From Lycocorax pyrrhopterus obiensis (taxonomy: Eukaryota; Chordata; Aves; Passeriformes; Paradisaeidae): DNA of 64,000 nucleotides. Below the pieces are notes generated by a model. That model saw nothing but the letters and a program-made list of their open reading frames with translations, had not been told where the DNA came from and ran no database searches. This document shows positions 21,843-36,800 of the stretch, piece by piece (the stretch's first letter is position 1; every line of letters starts with the position of its first letter). Position numbers and translations under genes: made by a program. The stretch lies in the NCBI GenBank assembly GCA_014706295.1, contig JACSVZ010000010.1, positions 20,302,501-20,366,500 on the forward strand, given 5' to 3'.

Positions 21843-24800
21843 CTTAAAAAAAATAAGATTAAAAAGTTACTTTATCATTTGAACCCACGGAAGAGTAAGT
21901 GCTAAAATCCACATGCATGTCTGAAAATGCCTGAGGGTGAAGTCATGCTTAGGGATTCCTGGGGCATTCCCTTCCCTACCCATCCCCGAACACCTCACCC
22001 GGTGAAGAGGATTTCAACTGCTGTCCTGCAATGCTGGGAGGTGCTGGCTGGGCAGAAACATGATGGGGAAATAGTTTAGAATCAAGGAATCATGAAATGG
22101 TTTGGGTTGGAAAAGACTTTAAAGCTCTTCCAGTTCCACACCCTGCCATGGGCAGGGACACCTTCCACTGTCCCAGGCTGCTCCAAGCCCTGTCCAGCCT
22201 GGCGTTGGACGCTTACAGGGATGGGGTAGCCATGACCTCTCAGAGTAAAAATTTGGTTTGGTGTGGGAACAACTTAGACTCGCTGTGGGAAGGAGGGGCC
22301 CACAGAAGAGGGACGGCTGAGGGACACAGGGGTGGTCATTAGCCCAGACAACACTTCTCAGATTTAACTCTGAACAGTCTCCCCTCCACTCAGACTTTGT
22401 CTTAGTGGCATCTCTCAGTAACTCATCCCCTCTATCTTAGAATCCTCCAGTTTCTTCTCCCATGAGGACGGCTTGCTTAAATATGTCCCTGAGGTAATAT
22501 GCAAAATGTGTATTTTTAAAATAAATGGAGCAAAGAAGCCCAAACAGCCAACCCTCCACTCCAAACCAATCCAAAACAAAATCAGTAGAACAGTTACATA
22601 CGCTATACAAAATTACACATTCCTACTTCAGGAAAATGCAGTTCTCATAGGTTCTCATCTAGTAAGTATTTTAAAACAGAAAATAAATCTTTTATAAGTA
22701 GCAGAAAAAATAAGGGAGAAAGAAGAAAAATGTGCCATGCTCATGAACAGGGTACCAGGGGAAAACAAGGGTAATAACAAACTTAAATTACAAAGTAGAC
22801 TGAATAAACACCAGTAAAACACAGCAAGCAAATCTTGAGAAATGCAAGATACATTGTCCTGGTGCAGCTCAGCTGCGCTCGCACTGCTGACCCTGACCCT
22901 GCCAGAGGGAATCAGGCTGGATGGAACTGAGTGAGGGAAGGAAATCTGCCCTATGGATGGGAGGGTTTGACTGGCACAAGGCCACAGCTCGATGTAACAC
23001 CTCGAATGAACAGATACTGGCCAGGTACATTTAATTGTACGTTTAATTTTCCACAAAAATAGGTATCAGTTACTTCTGCTCTGTCTCTCTCTGGAGCTTT
23101 CGCTTTGGCCATCTGGGATAAGTCTGGGTTTTTGATGCCGTGCATGAGGCTGATGTGGTTCTCCAGCATGAACGGCTGAGGAAATGTTTGATTTTCATCT
23201 GTGCAGTACCTTGGAAATAAAAAAATGAAGACAATTTATTAGAGGACATGCTCTTTGTACTGTGCCAAACCAAGAGCCGTCATTGCAGACAGACTCTGGT
23301 GAGTAAAATACCGTTAGATTACCAAAATATACAGCAAAGCATCATTTTAATAATAAAACATTACCCCAAGAGAAATCTAGAACAGTTTGGAGTTTGTCAC
23401 AGTGCTCATGAATGAGAGTAGGGCATGTCTTCTTTCAGTGCTAAATATAGGGACTAGTTGGGGTCAGGCCCCCTGTGACAAGTGCCAGAGGATAAATGAT
23501 CAGGATGGAAAACATACGGGAGAAAATCAGACTCTGACATGAGAGACCTACACAGAGGGAGCTGGTGACTCGTGTGACATCTAGGAGGCCTGTGGCACAA
23601 CCCAGTCCTGCACTCACCACTCCCAAGTACCAGGGAGAACCAGCATCATATCCACCAGACTGTACCACAACACAGTTAAAATTCTTACCAAATTGCTGAA
23701 ATTCCAACTTTTATACCAACAACCTAGGCAGAAGCACTCATGAACATGTCACTTATATGTAACTCTTCATGTTCCAACCTGGCAGGACTCCAGAGCTGCC
23801 ACAGAGCTGGCTGACATCTCAAAAAGGAGCTGCGAAGGGGATGCGCCGTCTGTACCTTTGCTCCTGGATGAGTGAGATCTACTGGAATAAGTGTCAAGCC
23901 TTGCAGACATATAAACCAGCCCCCCTGAGTGCATAGAGGGTTCTGTTAGCAATTGAGAAAGCCAAAATTGAGTATCTGTGCTGTTCTAGTGCCTGCCAAG
24001 CACAACACGGTGAAGGTCCATCAGCTACACGTGGACCTGAGCAAGGACAAGCGACACCAGAGTCCCCTGAAGTGCCCTAATTGCATCTGAGACAGAGGCA
24101 ACATGGGATTAAGGGCAACAGAGAGGAGCTGAAGTGTCTCTGAGTAACAAAGACATCTTCTAAAAGGACAGAAGAAGATTCCTACTGATCTTCCAGTAAC
24201 TAGAGGGAAATTAAATAACAGTGAGCAATGATGTGAAAATGCAGACATGCTCATTGAATACTTCTGGGTTTTAACAGGAATTGCTCAGAGGATAAATCAA
24301 TATTTAATGATGATGGAATTTTTCTCCCTTGTGAAGAAAAGCTGAGAGGTTATTAAGTGGTATTTATCAAAAATAAACATGTTGAAAATCAAGTGTTTCA
24401 GACAGTTTGTACTTAAGACTTGGAAAAGAAGAACAAGATCTTACAACAATAACCAAGTGAATTACGAAAGAAAATACACATTACATCACAATATTTTGCA
24501 ATTTGCCCTTATTTAGAATTCTTTTCATGTGAGCAGCGAAAGATGCTTTTCTAACCTGAATTACTCCAGTGACAAGCATGGCAGGAGGGTGTTCAAGCAA
24601 GTGCTCCAGCACTGGTTTCTCCCTACAAATTTATCCAAAGCCAGAGACCTAAGCAGGGCAGGGGGAGAAAGGGGAAAGCACAGCTGGGAATGTTAGAAGC
24701 CAGAGGGAGGTCACCTACAAGCAAGCATGCTGGAGTCACAAAAATAGTCAGTAATCAGATCCATGACAGATTTTATTCATGTTTCACATGGAAACCCAGG

Positions 24801-27800
24801 AGAAGAGGGTGACATGAAGTTAAGACATCAAAACCCCTGAAGAGAATAACAGGTGAGAGTGATACAAAATGCCGAACAGGAAGAAGGAAAAGAGACACCA
24901 GAAGCAGAAGAAACAAGGAGCAGTGGACATGTGACGTCTTACAGAGTGCTGAAAAGAGTCAGGGAGGAATTCAGAGACTGGATGGTAAGATTTTTAGAAC
25001 AGCGCTCTGGACAAGCTAAGAGGGATCAAATGGAAGACAGGACAAGAGACATCAGATCCAAACAAAGAGCAGCTCTTGGAGATGCTGGCACAGTATTTCA
25101 AGGAAGAGGTTTCATCTGCAGAGTGCTGTGATTTCAGTAAGTCTGCCACTAGAGTGATTGAAGAGAACACAACCGCTGTCCAATTAAGACTTCATCAACA
25201 GATTTTGAGAAGGAGCAACTACGAGCTGGAGAATTAAATGCAACCACAATTCCCTTGCTTTTCTAGCTGTGTTTTCTCTGCTGGCATGATCATGGCCCCT
25301 TGGGTGAACCAGTGGATCCACAGCTCTGTGCTGTTCTGAAAAGTAACAAGGTAATGCACAGCAGGCTGGCATATCCTAAGGCTGTCAGGAATTTCCACAT
25401 GCAAATCCTTCTTCCCAGTAACATCTTATGCTCATTTTGATCCTGAAACATTCCACTTTAAAAACAACTCATCCAGAGAGAACAGATTTACACAGATCAG
25501 GTGAATGTAACACCAAAGACCATCACCCACGAAGTTAAAGCTGAATGAAACGCAATGGGAGCCAACGTTTCATCTCCTCCAGAGGTTCCAAGTCAGAGCA
25601 GTCATAAGAAATGGAAAGTTTAGAAGTCCTGAATGAAAAAATGTCTCAGGAATGTATTCCCAGTGGTAATGCCTATGCTGCATCCATCTACTAAAAGCTA
25701 TTGTGGCTCACTAAATAGTCCAAAGAAATACAGTACTTGAGGAATGTACTTGTACTCTTCAGATGAGGTTTTAGCAACTTGAGTGCAGTGAAGTGACAAC
25801 TAACGTCAGAAATGCTTGCATTAAACCAAAATTTTAGATAAATCAGAAAAATCTCCCAACCTACATCACTGCAAACTTCTTTTTCAATCCAAATGTGCTT
25901 TAATCCTGTTTCAAAAGGATGCCTCGGAATGAGACAGGAAGGAATTTTGCACGGTTGCTCAGCATACAACTTTCTCTGTAGCAGTTACAGAGGCAGATTC
26001 ATAAGCACTGGGCTTTGTCCTGAACTGAGATTGTATCCACAGTTAAAATATGTTGATCGGCAATGATTTTCATTCACCACTGATTTACATAACTTGTCTG
26101 AAGTTTCCAGATCCATTTTCCAACTTTGAGGCGTGACTTCCCAAGCAATTCCAGCAAGATTAATTCTCCATTGCCCTGCAGCCTGTGCAGTCAGTTCTGC
26201 CCTCGTAAAGCGGTGGCAAGATCTGGTTCATTAGGATTTTACACACCTTTTGCACCCAAGGAGAAGGCACAAGAGTGATGCATGACCACACCAACAACAA
26301 AGCAGTGAAAGACTGGCCCAGTATTTTATTGGCTGTTTCACAACAATGCACAATGTAAATCTCATTTTGCACCTGCAGATCTCAAATCGCACCTTCCCTT
26401 AAGTTTCCAAAGGACATTCACTGAGCAGTCAAAAGCAAGGTCTTATTTTAGCCACTAAGTCTCTCATGTTTAACACATTCTTCTCCTCACCTTCCCTCAG
26501 TAACTTACAGTCTGGAGTAGACAGGAGCAGCAGACATGAGTTATTACAACTTCCAAACTTGAAGGATTAGACTGCTGCTGAAAACCAGTTTGCAAAGTGG
26601 CATTGGGTACGTACCAGCAAGTGTAGACTTTCTTTGCTGTGTCGTGGTTATTGCGGATGTGTCTGCGCAGGCTGTTGGAGGCATTGAACGAGCGCTCGCA
26701 CTGGCGACAGGGGTACCTCTTCACAGACTGGCAGGAAAAGAGGAACAGCTTTGAACAGCAGGGACATGGAAGGCACTGACTGGATTCTAATTCCCATGCT
26801 CTTCACCTAGACATTACCTCTCAGATGCAAAAAAATCCCCTGCCTAATATGTAATTCCACTGATAGAGATCACTGAGATTCTGAGATCCCACTTAAATTC
26901 AGCCCAACAGCTGGGTAATACCAGCACTGATCTTATAAAACCAGGACTACTTAAAGCACATGCTTGATTTTATTGAATTTTTTTATTCGGAATTGCATAT
27001 ATGCTTCTCCTGTGGGTTCATTTCACTACCAGACCCGGTGCAGAATTTGCTCAGTGGAAGGTCCCTTCGGCCCCAGAAGGCAGCAGGACCCCAGTGAAGT
27101 ACAAGTCCACTTACCCTTCTCACTCCTCGTAATTCAGCACAAGAAAAGGGCCAGCTGCTAAAAAGCATCACACGGGCCCTTCTGTTACCCATGTATGATA
27201 GCTACATCCCCCTAAAAAAGTCCGCCCAGCCTGTTACCAGTCTCCTCCAAAATTTTCCTACAGCCCTTTGTATAACCTGCATGCACATTCCAGTTAAAAT
27301 CTTCGTAGACTTATTTAATTAATACATATATGTATTAAACGGAAATATTTGCCCAATTTCCTACTTCTGTGGAAGTCAAATGGGAAAAATCAGCATTCTC
27401 AATCTGCCCTCATCTTCTTCTCTTGAAGTGGGGACATGATCAAGTGGGACAACCCAGCCCTCCCCAAATCAAGTTAGAAGGACTCAAAACACCATGATCC
27501 CGATTCCCATTCATGGCTGGGTGACTCAGGATATCAAACAAGAAGTCCTGGTGCCAAAGTACTGAGAAATCTGGCTGCACACAGCATCTTGGCCCATGTT
27601 CTGCCAGCGACAAGGATTAGCTTGACAGAAGTAGGTCAAGGCAATGCAAGGCTTGAGCGGGATGAAACCCACAAAAAATTGAGATTTGCAGTTCTTGTAA
27701 CGACAGCCCTGCAAAGGGGCCTGGAATGCAGGAGCCTGGTGCTCTTCCCCAGTTCCCTAGCTCAAGTGTTTCATCCAAGTCCTTACCCTTCCATGATTTC

Positions 27801-30800
27801 TCTTCATGTGGGACACATAGGTTTCCCGATCAGGGATCCACTGTGAACATTCTTTGCAAGTCCAACCAGTTCTTCTCAGTCTGGACTTGGATTCAGGATT
27901 GTGTCCTTCCACTCTCATGTCTTTCCTCATCAGAGAAGAGTGGGAAGTCCCATTGGCTACCAAAAGCTCCTTTGGTGAAGTATGAACCTGGTTCCTTGAA
28001 GCCTTCTCAGACTTCTGCTGGAAGTTTGAGAGTTCTTCAGGATTTTGGGGGACTCCATGAACACCCTGTATAACAGTAACAGTGGAAACGCATGTAACAT
28101 TTACATGTAATCCATATTTCACACCTTTATTTATAAAGGAATACTATTTACTATTTAAATACATAATTTAAATCCCCACTGGCCAAACAATGTGTTGTTG
28201 TCTTGCTCCTGTGTGTTTTCCCATTTCTCCTAGAAGCTGCTGCAGTGCTTTCCCTGACAAGAGATTTTCCCAAGAAACATGAAGCTTCTATTTCTGTTTC
28301 CTACATGACAACAACCGCTCCTTGGTGCTGCCTGTTTAGCATTTTGGATGAGCTCTGGGAACTCCGGTTAAATAGGGAAGATGTAATGGAAAAGAAATTT
28401 TAATTGTCATTATTTCAAGAGCCTAAACTCTAAAAATACAGAGCTTTGGTAAGCTCTGAATGAAGTGTTTGCTGGTATCCTGGGGGCTCCAAAGCTTCTT
28501 CATCTTTGCTCAAGCGATGGGAAGAGAAAATGTTTAAGTTTCTCCAAGTCTATTTCCTTCAATTCCCCTCCATCTATTGATATTTACATTTTTCACTGTT
28601 TAAAACTTTGCTCCTGACATAGAAGACCAAGCATAAAGCCAGGAACCAGCCTTATAAGGAATATGGCTCCAGGCTCTTTGGTTATTCAACAGGCCAAAAT
28701 CCAAAGTCCACCAAAAAGTTATTTTAACAAAGAAAATTGAACAGAAGGAAAATAACCTAAAAATGAAGAGCTGAGGGAAAGCAAAAGCAAGTAAAACAGC
28801 AACATACCAAAGAAACCTCAAGAAACTCCCCTAGGAACAACGACAGTTCATCCACACAAAAGGCTAATTTAGAGGTTTAATTGTGCACAGTAATTAATAA
28901 CAGGTAAAGTTTCAACACACAAAAGCCCCAGGCATTTGGAAGTCTTTCTGTGGGTTAGACACCAAACAAACCTTCAAGCACAAGGTCTCAGCTGAGAAGT
29001 CTGTGTGCTTTGCACCTGGCCCAGCTGATGACCACAGAAGCCACAGCACTGCCAACTCCTCAAGAACACAGACACACCACCTTTCTCCCCACCTGGAAAT
29101 CTCTGAAGTGTTTCAGTGCCCATTACTCCATCGTTACACCACTGGGGTAAAACAAATGAGGATTATGGAAAAATGAAGTGATTTCTCTGCAGAATCAATA
29201 CCAGCGAGCAGAGCTAACTCCTGCTCTGCGACGTTTTAAAGCCGAAGAAGATGAGGAGGCACATGGATTCTTTATTTTGTTTGTAGGCACGCACTAGACA
29301 GCACCTCCTAAAAACTCTACCGCATGCAGGTGACCACAGAGGAGATGGGGGAGTGCAATTACTACCTTGCCACAGCCAAAAAGCCTTCAATTACCTCAGA
29401 GGTTAAGAGACAAAGCTTTGTGGTGAAGATCTCGGGGTGCTGGTGCACAAACTGCTGCAGGCAGGTCCCTGGGGTGGGATCTGACAGTGAACCACAAGGT
29501 GTGTATCTCAGCTCCAGCTTTTTAGCACTGGGGATGAACACCTCTTTGAAGGTCCCAGCCTTAATCTCAACTCTATTTTCCTAGCTACAATGCACCAATA
29601 TTAGCAATCATCGACTTCACAAGAGGGCTTCAAATTGTAATTCATTTCTGCATGCAAAGCACTTCCAGATTTCCAAGTTGAAGACGTGGGGGAAGAGAGC
29701 AAAGAAGGAGTTTTGAATGGGTTTTGCTTTCAGGAATGAGCTAACAAATCTTCTGGCTTTTGCAGTGTAAGTATAAACAAAATAAAGTCACTGATTAAAA
29801 AAAAAAAAGTCCTTTTTTTCCTAATCAACGGGAAAGAAGACTGCAAGCTCTTTCTTCAGAATGCCACTGAGAAATCTTCCAACAGGATTTCCATGGAGTG
29901 TTGTTAAACACTGAACATAAAAATATCCTGAGCAAGATAACAGAAAAATGTGGCACTCTTGCATTTATGGGGTAATCAGACCTGTAAGGCTGGTACCTTC
30001 AGGGTAATCACTTCTGCCTTTGTCAGTCCCCTCTTGCAGTCTGGTGTGGTTCAGAGCAGCACGGAATCAGGCTGTTAAATGCCATGTAACCTCCCTCTGA
30101 AGCAGCTGCAAAGGGGCCAAAGCTCTTCAGGTGAGCACCCAAAATGGTAGATTCAGCTTTCACTATATCAATTCAGTAACACCATGGGCAGAGATTAATT
30201 GTTCCTGTCTCCCAACCAAAGATAAAGCTGCCACATGAATTTAATTACTTTCTTTGAGTTTAAGAGGCTGGGGACTCCCCATCCCTGGAAGTGTTCAAGG
30301 CCACACTGGACATGGCCTGGAGCAACCCGGGATAGTGGAAGGTGTCCCTGCAGGGGGTAAAATGAGATGGGCTTTAAGGTCCCTTCCAACCCAAACCAGT
30401 CTGTGGTTCTAGGAAAACAGAAGAGTTAAAAATCAAAGAGATTTACCTGTAAAAACAAGTTTTTGTCATACAGCTAAAATGCATCTAGATGAGAGGAACT
30501 GCCTCCATTAAGACCAAGTAACACAAACCACTCCACTGACATTTCCAAATCCTGTACATCACTGTAGTCTATATTTTCCACTAAGATATTCCTCAAGAAT
30601 CTTCCACTTCTTCAACCACTTGCCTCACATGGTTGATGTAAATTCTCTAAGAACTCAAAAAATAGGATCTTGCACCAGTAAGGGAGGGAGTTACCTACCT
30701 TAACATGCTGCATTAGCTGCTGCTTCTGCATATACACCAGCTGACACTGTGGGCACTTAAACACTCCCACTAACAACTTGCTGGTGTTCTGCTGGAAGTG

Positions 30801-33800
30801 CTCTTGGAGCAGCTTCTTCTTGTTAAAGACCATCTCGCAAGAGCATTTGTAGATCACCCTGAAACAATTAAAGAAAGTAAATTCAGTCTCTCTGCCTCAA
30901 GAAGACAATGGAAAAAGTTATCTCAGCAACTCCAGAAAGGGACGGACTTCTGAGGAGGGCTGTGCTCTCCATGTATTGTCAACACACGCCCACGTGGGCA
31001 ATTGAACCACTAACTCAACTGGGAAGAACAACAAAATGCCTCAGGCACATACCACAGCTTGCTAAAAATAAGTTTACTTGGATGCATATGCATAACTTTA
31101 GTGTGTGTGAGCACAGACAGACTGGAGCAAACACAAAGCATACCAGCCAGCTACACACGGCTTTTAATCACACCTTTCCATAGTTCCTCCCTTAAAGCAC
31201 AGATTTTTGGCACTAGCTCAAGCCTTGGAGGGAAAAGCTACAGAGTGGAAAAATCAGGAGGCTTCTCTCTAGTGATTTTTGGGGGCAACACTGCCTGGGA
31301 TAACTCCCCTCTTCTCTTCGAGTGCCAGATGCAGCAGTTGCCCTGGAGCCATCTACCCAGAGGTGCCACTGTGGGTCCTGCTGGACAAAGAGGTGACAAT
31401 GAAGTTCCTTTTATGGATGTTTAGTTCTTCCCTGCTCAAAGTCCTCTCCTCCTACCCAGGAGACTGTGTTTGTACCAAGGAGAGCATACTCTGGTTTGGA
31501 GCAGACCCCTGCTGGCAGACAAAGCAGCAGATCATCTTATACAAGGACAGAAGCCAAAACCAGAAAAAAACTGTGAGGGAAAGGGGGAATCCTGGAGCCA
31601 CCCAGTGAAGGAGAAGAAGAGATAAAGCCAAAACACTTACTGAGTAGTCTTGTGAGGCTCTGTTGGGTGCTGGCTGGCCATGTGAGCCATGGTGCTGTCG
31701 GCAGACTTGAAGGCCTTCGGGCAAAAAGAACACTTGTGGAAGACTTCGCAGTGTTTCTCATGGATGTGCACTTTGAGCATGGCGAGGGTCATGAAGACAA
31801 CTCCACAATGGATGCACCTGGGGGAGGCATGACAAAGAGCTGAGTTACAGCCACAGCATCGCTTCCATCACACCCGTGGAACGGCACAGACAGAAAGACC
31901 AGGCTGCAGTGGGTCCTTGGTTCAATCAGTTCAATCTCTTCCATATTAACGCAGAAGAGTCAAGGAGGAATACGATATAGGAATTCTGGGCAAAACTCAC
32001 AGCTAAATGTTAGCAACAAGCAAACGACCTATAAAAGAAACCTTCAGACACTAAACCAAACCAAAAAGAATAAAGATATGGTTCAACAGAATGCCAGCCC
32101 TCTACCTGTGAAAGCCAATTCCAGCACAGGCACAAGTGAAGGACTAAAGCAAAAGTACCTGATGAGATCTCCCTGTGGCAGAAAGCAGCACAAATACCAG
32201 TTAGTCCCCAGTACAAAATAAAGAGCAAGAATATCCAGTCGGAAATCTTCAGCAACTGCTACTCCACTGAGCTCCAGAAAATCACAACAGCAACAGCAAA
32301 GATACTGAAAACAGCAACAGAAACACCCAAGGAACTGATAAAACTCATTAAAATCATTAAGATGCAGGTGCTGCCTGGGAAGTGCTTGTCTGGAAGGGCC
32401 GTCTGGGTGCTCAGGGAAGAGAGGGAGGGAGAAGCAGAAAAGGATTCTTCTTGGCAGCTGAAAATAAGGCCAAGAGGAGAACAGGGCCATCCCTCTGGTC
32501 CCAGCCCACCTCTCCTCCAGACACACACCTAATATTCCCACAAGATGGCAACAACCAGCAGCCTTACTTCATTGGACTTTAACACTCCTCCCCAGATCTA
32601 CCTGCTGTACTCTGAGAGATGCCACGCTCCAACTTAGAAGGGCATGTGAGGATGCAGCCACCTGCCCTCACCTGCCTCGAGCACAGCAGCCGCAGGGTTT
32701 GCCATCCCATAGGTGCACCTCTGCTGATATGGGACCAGAACAGCCTCTCCCAAGGATATTCCATCAAAATGACACCAGTGGAACTCTGCTTAAGCCAGCA
32801 CTGCATGTATGGATGTTAGAGCAGGAGAGCCCAGCCTGGCAATGCAAGGGCCAACCTTGTGCTTGTGGGATGTGAGAGACGCACAAGGCACAACCTCCTC
32901 ACCTTATAAACACGTTTTCCCTTCATTCTGAGGGCTGTGTCTGCCCACAGCACTGTTTGGAGCTGCGCGCTCGGCGCTGCTGGTGCAGATGGACCCCAGC
33001 TATCACACACTGGAACAGCTCCAAGCCCGTATCAAAAACAAACAAGCTGCTGGAATATCCTTCCCTCCGAACCAGCCTCCCAACAGCGTTTAGGAAACAA
33101 GCCCAGGCTTTGAAGTTACACTTCAAAAGATCATTAGGCAGAAGCCAGCCCAAAGGAGCCAAACCCTCTCCCACAGACTTTTAAGAAAGCACAGAACTGC
33201 TGTTTTCTTAAATTTCAAGAGGGAAGCAGTGATAGAAGCTGGTGTCACCTTTGGGGAAGCATGAAAACATTCTGCTGGGGTAGCTCTGCCTTCAAGCCTG
33301 ATCTTCAACCACATGAGACAGGGGGAGAGAGACTTTCTAGTACAGTAACACCAGGAACCACGTTCTTATGGAAGAATAAATACTAATCCTGGCAGTAAGG
33401 AATGGCTGGTACATCCAGGAATATCCAACGGGCTTTCTCCACAAACACTCCCTGAACTAACAAGAGATGGTTCTGCCTGACGCTTGATCTTGGGAAGTAC
33501 TTCATTAAGAATGAGGAATGAAACAAGCACTAACTCGGGGTCAAATGATCACAGGTTAATTTAATTTACAGTAAATGGAAGTCTAAATGACAGCCACTTT
33601 GTAATTAAGAATCCCAGTGCCAGAAGGACAAGGTCTGAGAAACTAATTAGCTGAACAAAGTGGATGGAGGATGTCAAGAGGCTTGCCATGTAATTCCTGC
33701 AAATTGCAAACTCCGATATCATCCCCAGCACTCTTGGATCCCTCAGGGCAAGGAGGGGTGGCCAGAAGTCCTGGAAAGCATCCTGTAAGAGGAGATAACA

Positions 33801-36800
33801 GCTACAAGATGTTGTCTTAACTCTCTGAACGCTTCCTATGCCATCACCTTCCAGCCCCTCAATTCTCCAAATGGCACCAAGCAGAAAAATGAGCCACAAA
33901 TTGGTGGGGACAGCTGGAAGGGACTTAGAAAAAGTGGGGAAGGTGACACTTGGAGACAAGAAGAAAGAAGCATTAAGGACAATCTTGTTGAGTTTCATTT
34001 CTAACTGTAGAAGACTATTCTCATTTTCAGTGCAATCACTAGCCATGACTCAACTCCAAATAAAACAACCATATCCCAAATTTAATTGAAAGCATTGGGG
34101 TATTAGCAGAAAAGGAGACAGAATAAGGACTTATCACAAAACCAAAACCAAATCTTATCACAAAACCAAAACCAAATCTATGCTACAGAAATTCAAGAAA
34201 AACAGGGACATGAAGAGAAGCAGTAAAAGTCAAGCTCATCCTGCAGGGGGAATTTAAAGAGTTCCTCAGCTTTTCGGCTCTGCAAGTAAGAAACATGAAA
34301 GAAAAGATTAAAGTCACTCTGTGACTACAGGGCAGGTGCCACAGATTACCTAGATATGGCTCTGCATCCAAAATTTATCTATTCTGTTTTCAACAATGTC
34401 AGTGACATCAGCTCTGCAGCAGAGACAGGCAGGATAACAAGGATGGCACAGCCAGATGTTCACCTGTCTAGTGGACTCAGCTTTCACAGATGATTTTCAG
34501 CAGATGTGAATTAGAGGAGAAGTTAAAGAAATTCAGCTTTTACAGAAGCTGGGTAAAGCTAAAAAATCCCTAAGTATGATTTGTGAGCTTTGCCTTTGTT
34601 TAGATCTTCATTAATGTCCCTGGCACAGAGAGCAGGTATCTGCTGACGACATCTGTAGACAGACAGAAACTCTCGATTCCCAGGTGCCACTGAAGTCCCA
34701 AGAACTACACCAAACCCAAGTTAATTTTCTGACATCTACTCCATTCCCATTTTCCCATCTCAGGGAAAACATTTTTTCTTCCAGCCTTCCTCCTTCCCAG
34801 ATTAATTAATTTTCAAACAGCCCCAGTGTCACAGCCATTTAATATGTGATGGAATTCATTCTTTGTTGTGGGCTGGGTCTCCTCAAATCAGATCCCACAT
34901 TAAAAAACCTTATCTGTATATAATTAAACTCAGAATCAGTTTGTTATGTGCCTCTTGTCTTCACGGTTGAAAGAAAAAGCCCTTGAAAACTTTGGTATGA
35001 TTCAGACCAAACCACACAGCAGAGTTTCCTGAATCTGCAGACATCTTAAAAGAACAGCTCTAAGAGCAGAAATTGCCCTGTTTGTTTGAAATCTCAGAGT
35101 ATTTAATGGCAACCAAGAGAAAAAACAGAACTTTAAGGAAACTCAAAAGATCACCCAGTCTCATGTCCCAAGCAAATCATCATGTGTTTAGAGCTGTGCT
35201 GCAGCTTGGGTGATCTAAACATGCCATGGAGGGAAGGCTTGTAGGGAAAAGTAACATCTTATTAGAGCAAGCAGTTTAGTTGGAGAAAAGATATTGTACC
35301 ACATCCAGAACCTTGGGAGCCTTCCTCCACCTGTCTCAGCTCACAAGAACTGTCTGGAGAATTGCAGGGGCATAGAAGGAAATAATCTATGCTATTCTCA
35401 TGGAGGCACACATCCTCAGCCCATTACAACTGACATAAATATAAATTCAAGCCTTAAGGAGATTTAGAGGATTAAGATCTGCAATCTTTTCGCTATAAGT
35501 ATCAATCCTGAGACACCCACTTGCAACATGAATTCAATACAAGAGCTTTTCAGCTCAAAGATGCCACAAAATAATGTCTGCTCTCAGAAACCTTCCTTAA
35601 ACCCAGTTAGTAATTTCCCATTTCAAATGTGTTTTGTCATGCAGAAAACCACGCCAGGCTCCAGCTACATCCACTTTCATTTCTGCTGTAAGTAAGACAC
35701 ATTTCACAGTCACATAATGTTTTGGGTTGAGAGGGACTTTAAAGCTCATCCCATCCACTCCCTGCCATGGGCAGGGACACCTTCCACTATACCAGGTTGC
35801 TCCAAGCCCTGTTCAACCTGGCCTTGAACACTTCCAGGGAAGGGTGTCCTGGTTTCAGCTGGGATAGAGTTAATTTCTTCTCAGTAGCTGCTACAGTGCT
35901 GTGTTTTGGATTCAGAATGAGAATAACGTTGATAACACACTGATGTTTTGTTTTTTGCTAGTCCTTATCCTAAGTCAAGGACTTTTTTTGTGTGTGTGTG
36001 TGTGTGTCTCCTGCTCTGCCAGTGAGAAGGCCCACAAAATAAACTGGGAGGGAGCACAGCCAGGACAGGGACAGCCATAACCTCACAAGCACAATCAAAT
36101 TGCAGAGGCGTAAATCCCAGCTTCCCAGAGAGCCTGTGGAGCTGCACAAACCTGAAGCCAACTTTGCGGGAGTAGTGCAGGCAGTTCTCCTTGACATGGG
36201 TCTGGAAGTAGGCGGAGCGGCACACGGCCCCGCACTCCGGGCAGCAGTACGGGGACTTGTGAGCGTGGATCCTCTGGTGGGCACAGTAACTGCACTGGTT
36301 GGGCAGCATCATCTGGCACACTTGGCACGTCTGATGGAAGAAAGATTACATTAGTTAGTTATTCTCTATTTGGGGTTTTTTTCCCCCAAATTCACCCTAG
36401 AAAACTTCCAGGTTTAAAAGGAAGCACACGCATACTCCTCTAGCAGCAGCATCAACTCCACAAAGCTCTTTAACTAGTCTCCTTATCATCTTTTCCCAAC
36501 ATTTTCACAGTTAACCATTCCAAGTAAAAGTTCCATATTTAAACCACATCCTCTGTGGTTTATTTCCTTTTTTCCCCATAAAAAAGGAAAGCAAACTCTT
36601 TCACATCTTAGCTCTGATGATGTTCTGAATGCTCAGCACTTTCATTTCCTCACTTGAGAAGGAGAGCACTTTTCTCAACAAGCCCCCACCCCACACCAAA
36701 ACATCATAAAAAAGGAGGAAAATTATAGCCCGATTCCAAATCCCTGCTGCTGAAGGCAGTGCAGTCCTGATGTGCACCTTCCCCATCAAAACCACTGCTG

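Larger units (their letters stand above)
31818..36151 (-). other. ZNF592 intron 2
   Basis: This is 4.3 kb. It contains a 24-bp tandem duplication (34130-34177) and, next to exon 2, a CR1 fragment joined to an LTR piece (35710-36090). Confidence 0.75.

Noticed and set aside
24300..24360. Box C/D snoRNA-like TGATGAT and CTGA motifs in an intron
   Set aside because: The motifs are only about 45 bases apart and there is no convincing terminal stem.
33561..34046. 161-codon minus-strand frame in ZNF592 intron 2
   Set aside because: No matching exon in the ZNF592 protein, no zinc-finger motif, and the ZNF592 frame is already continuous without it.
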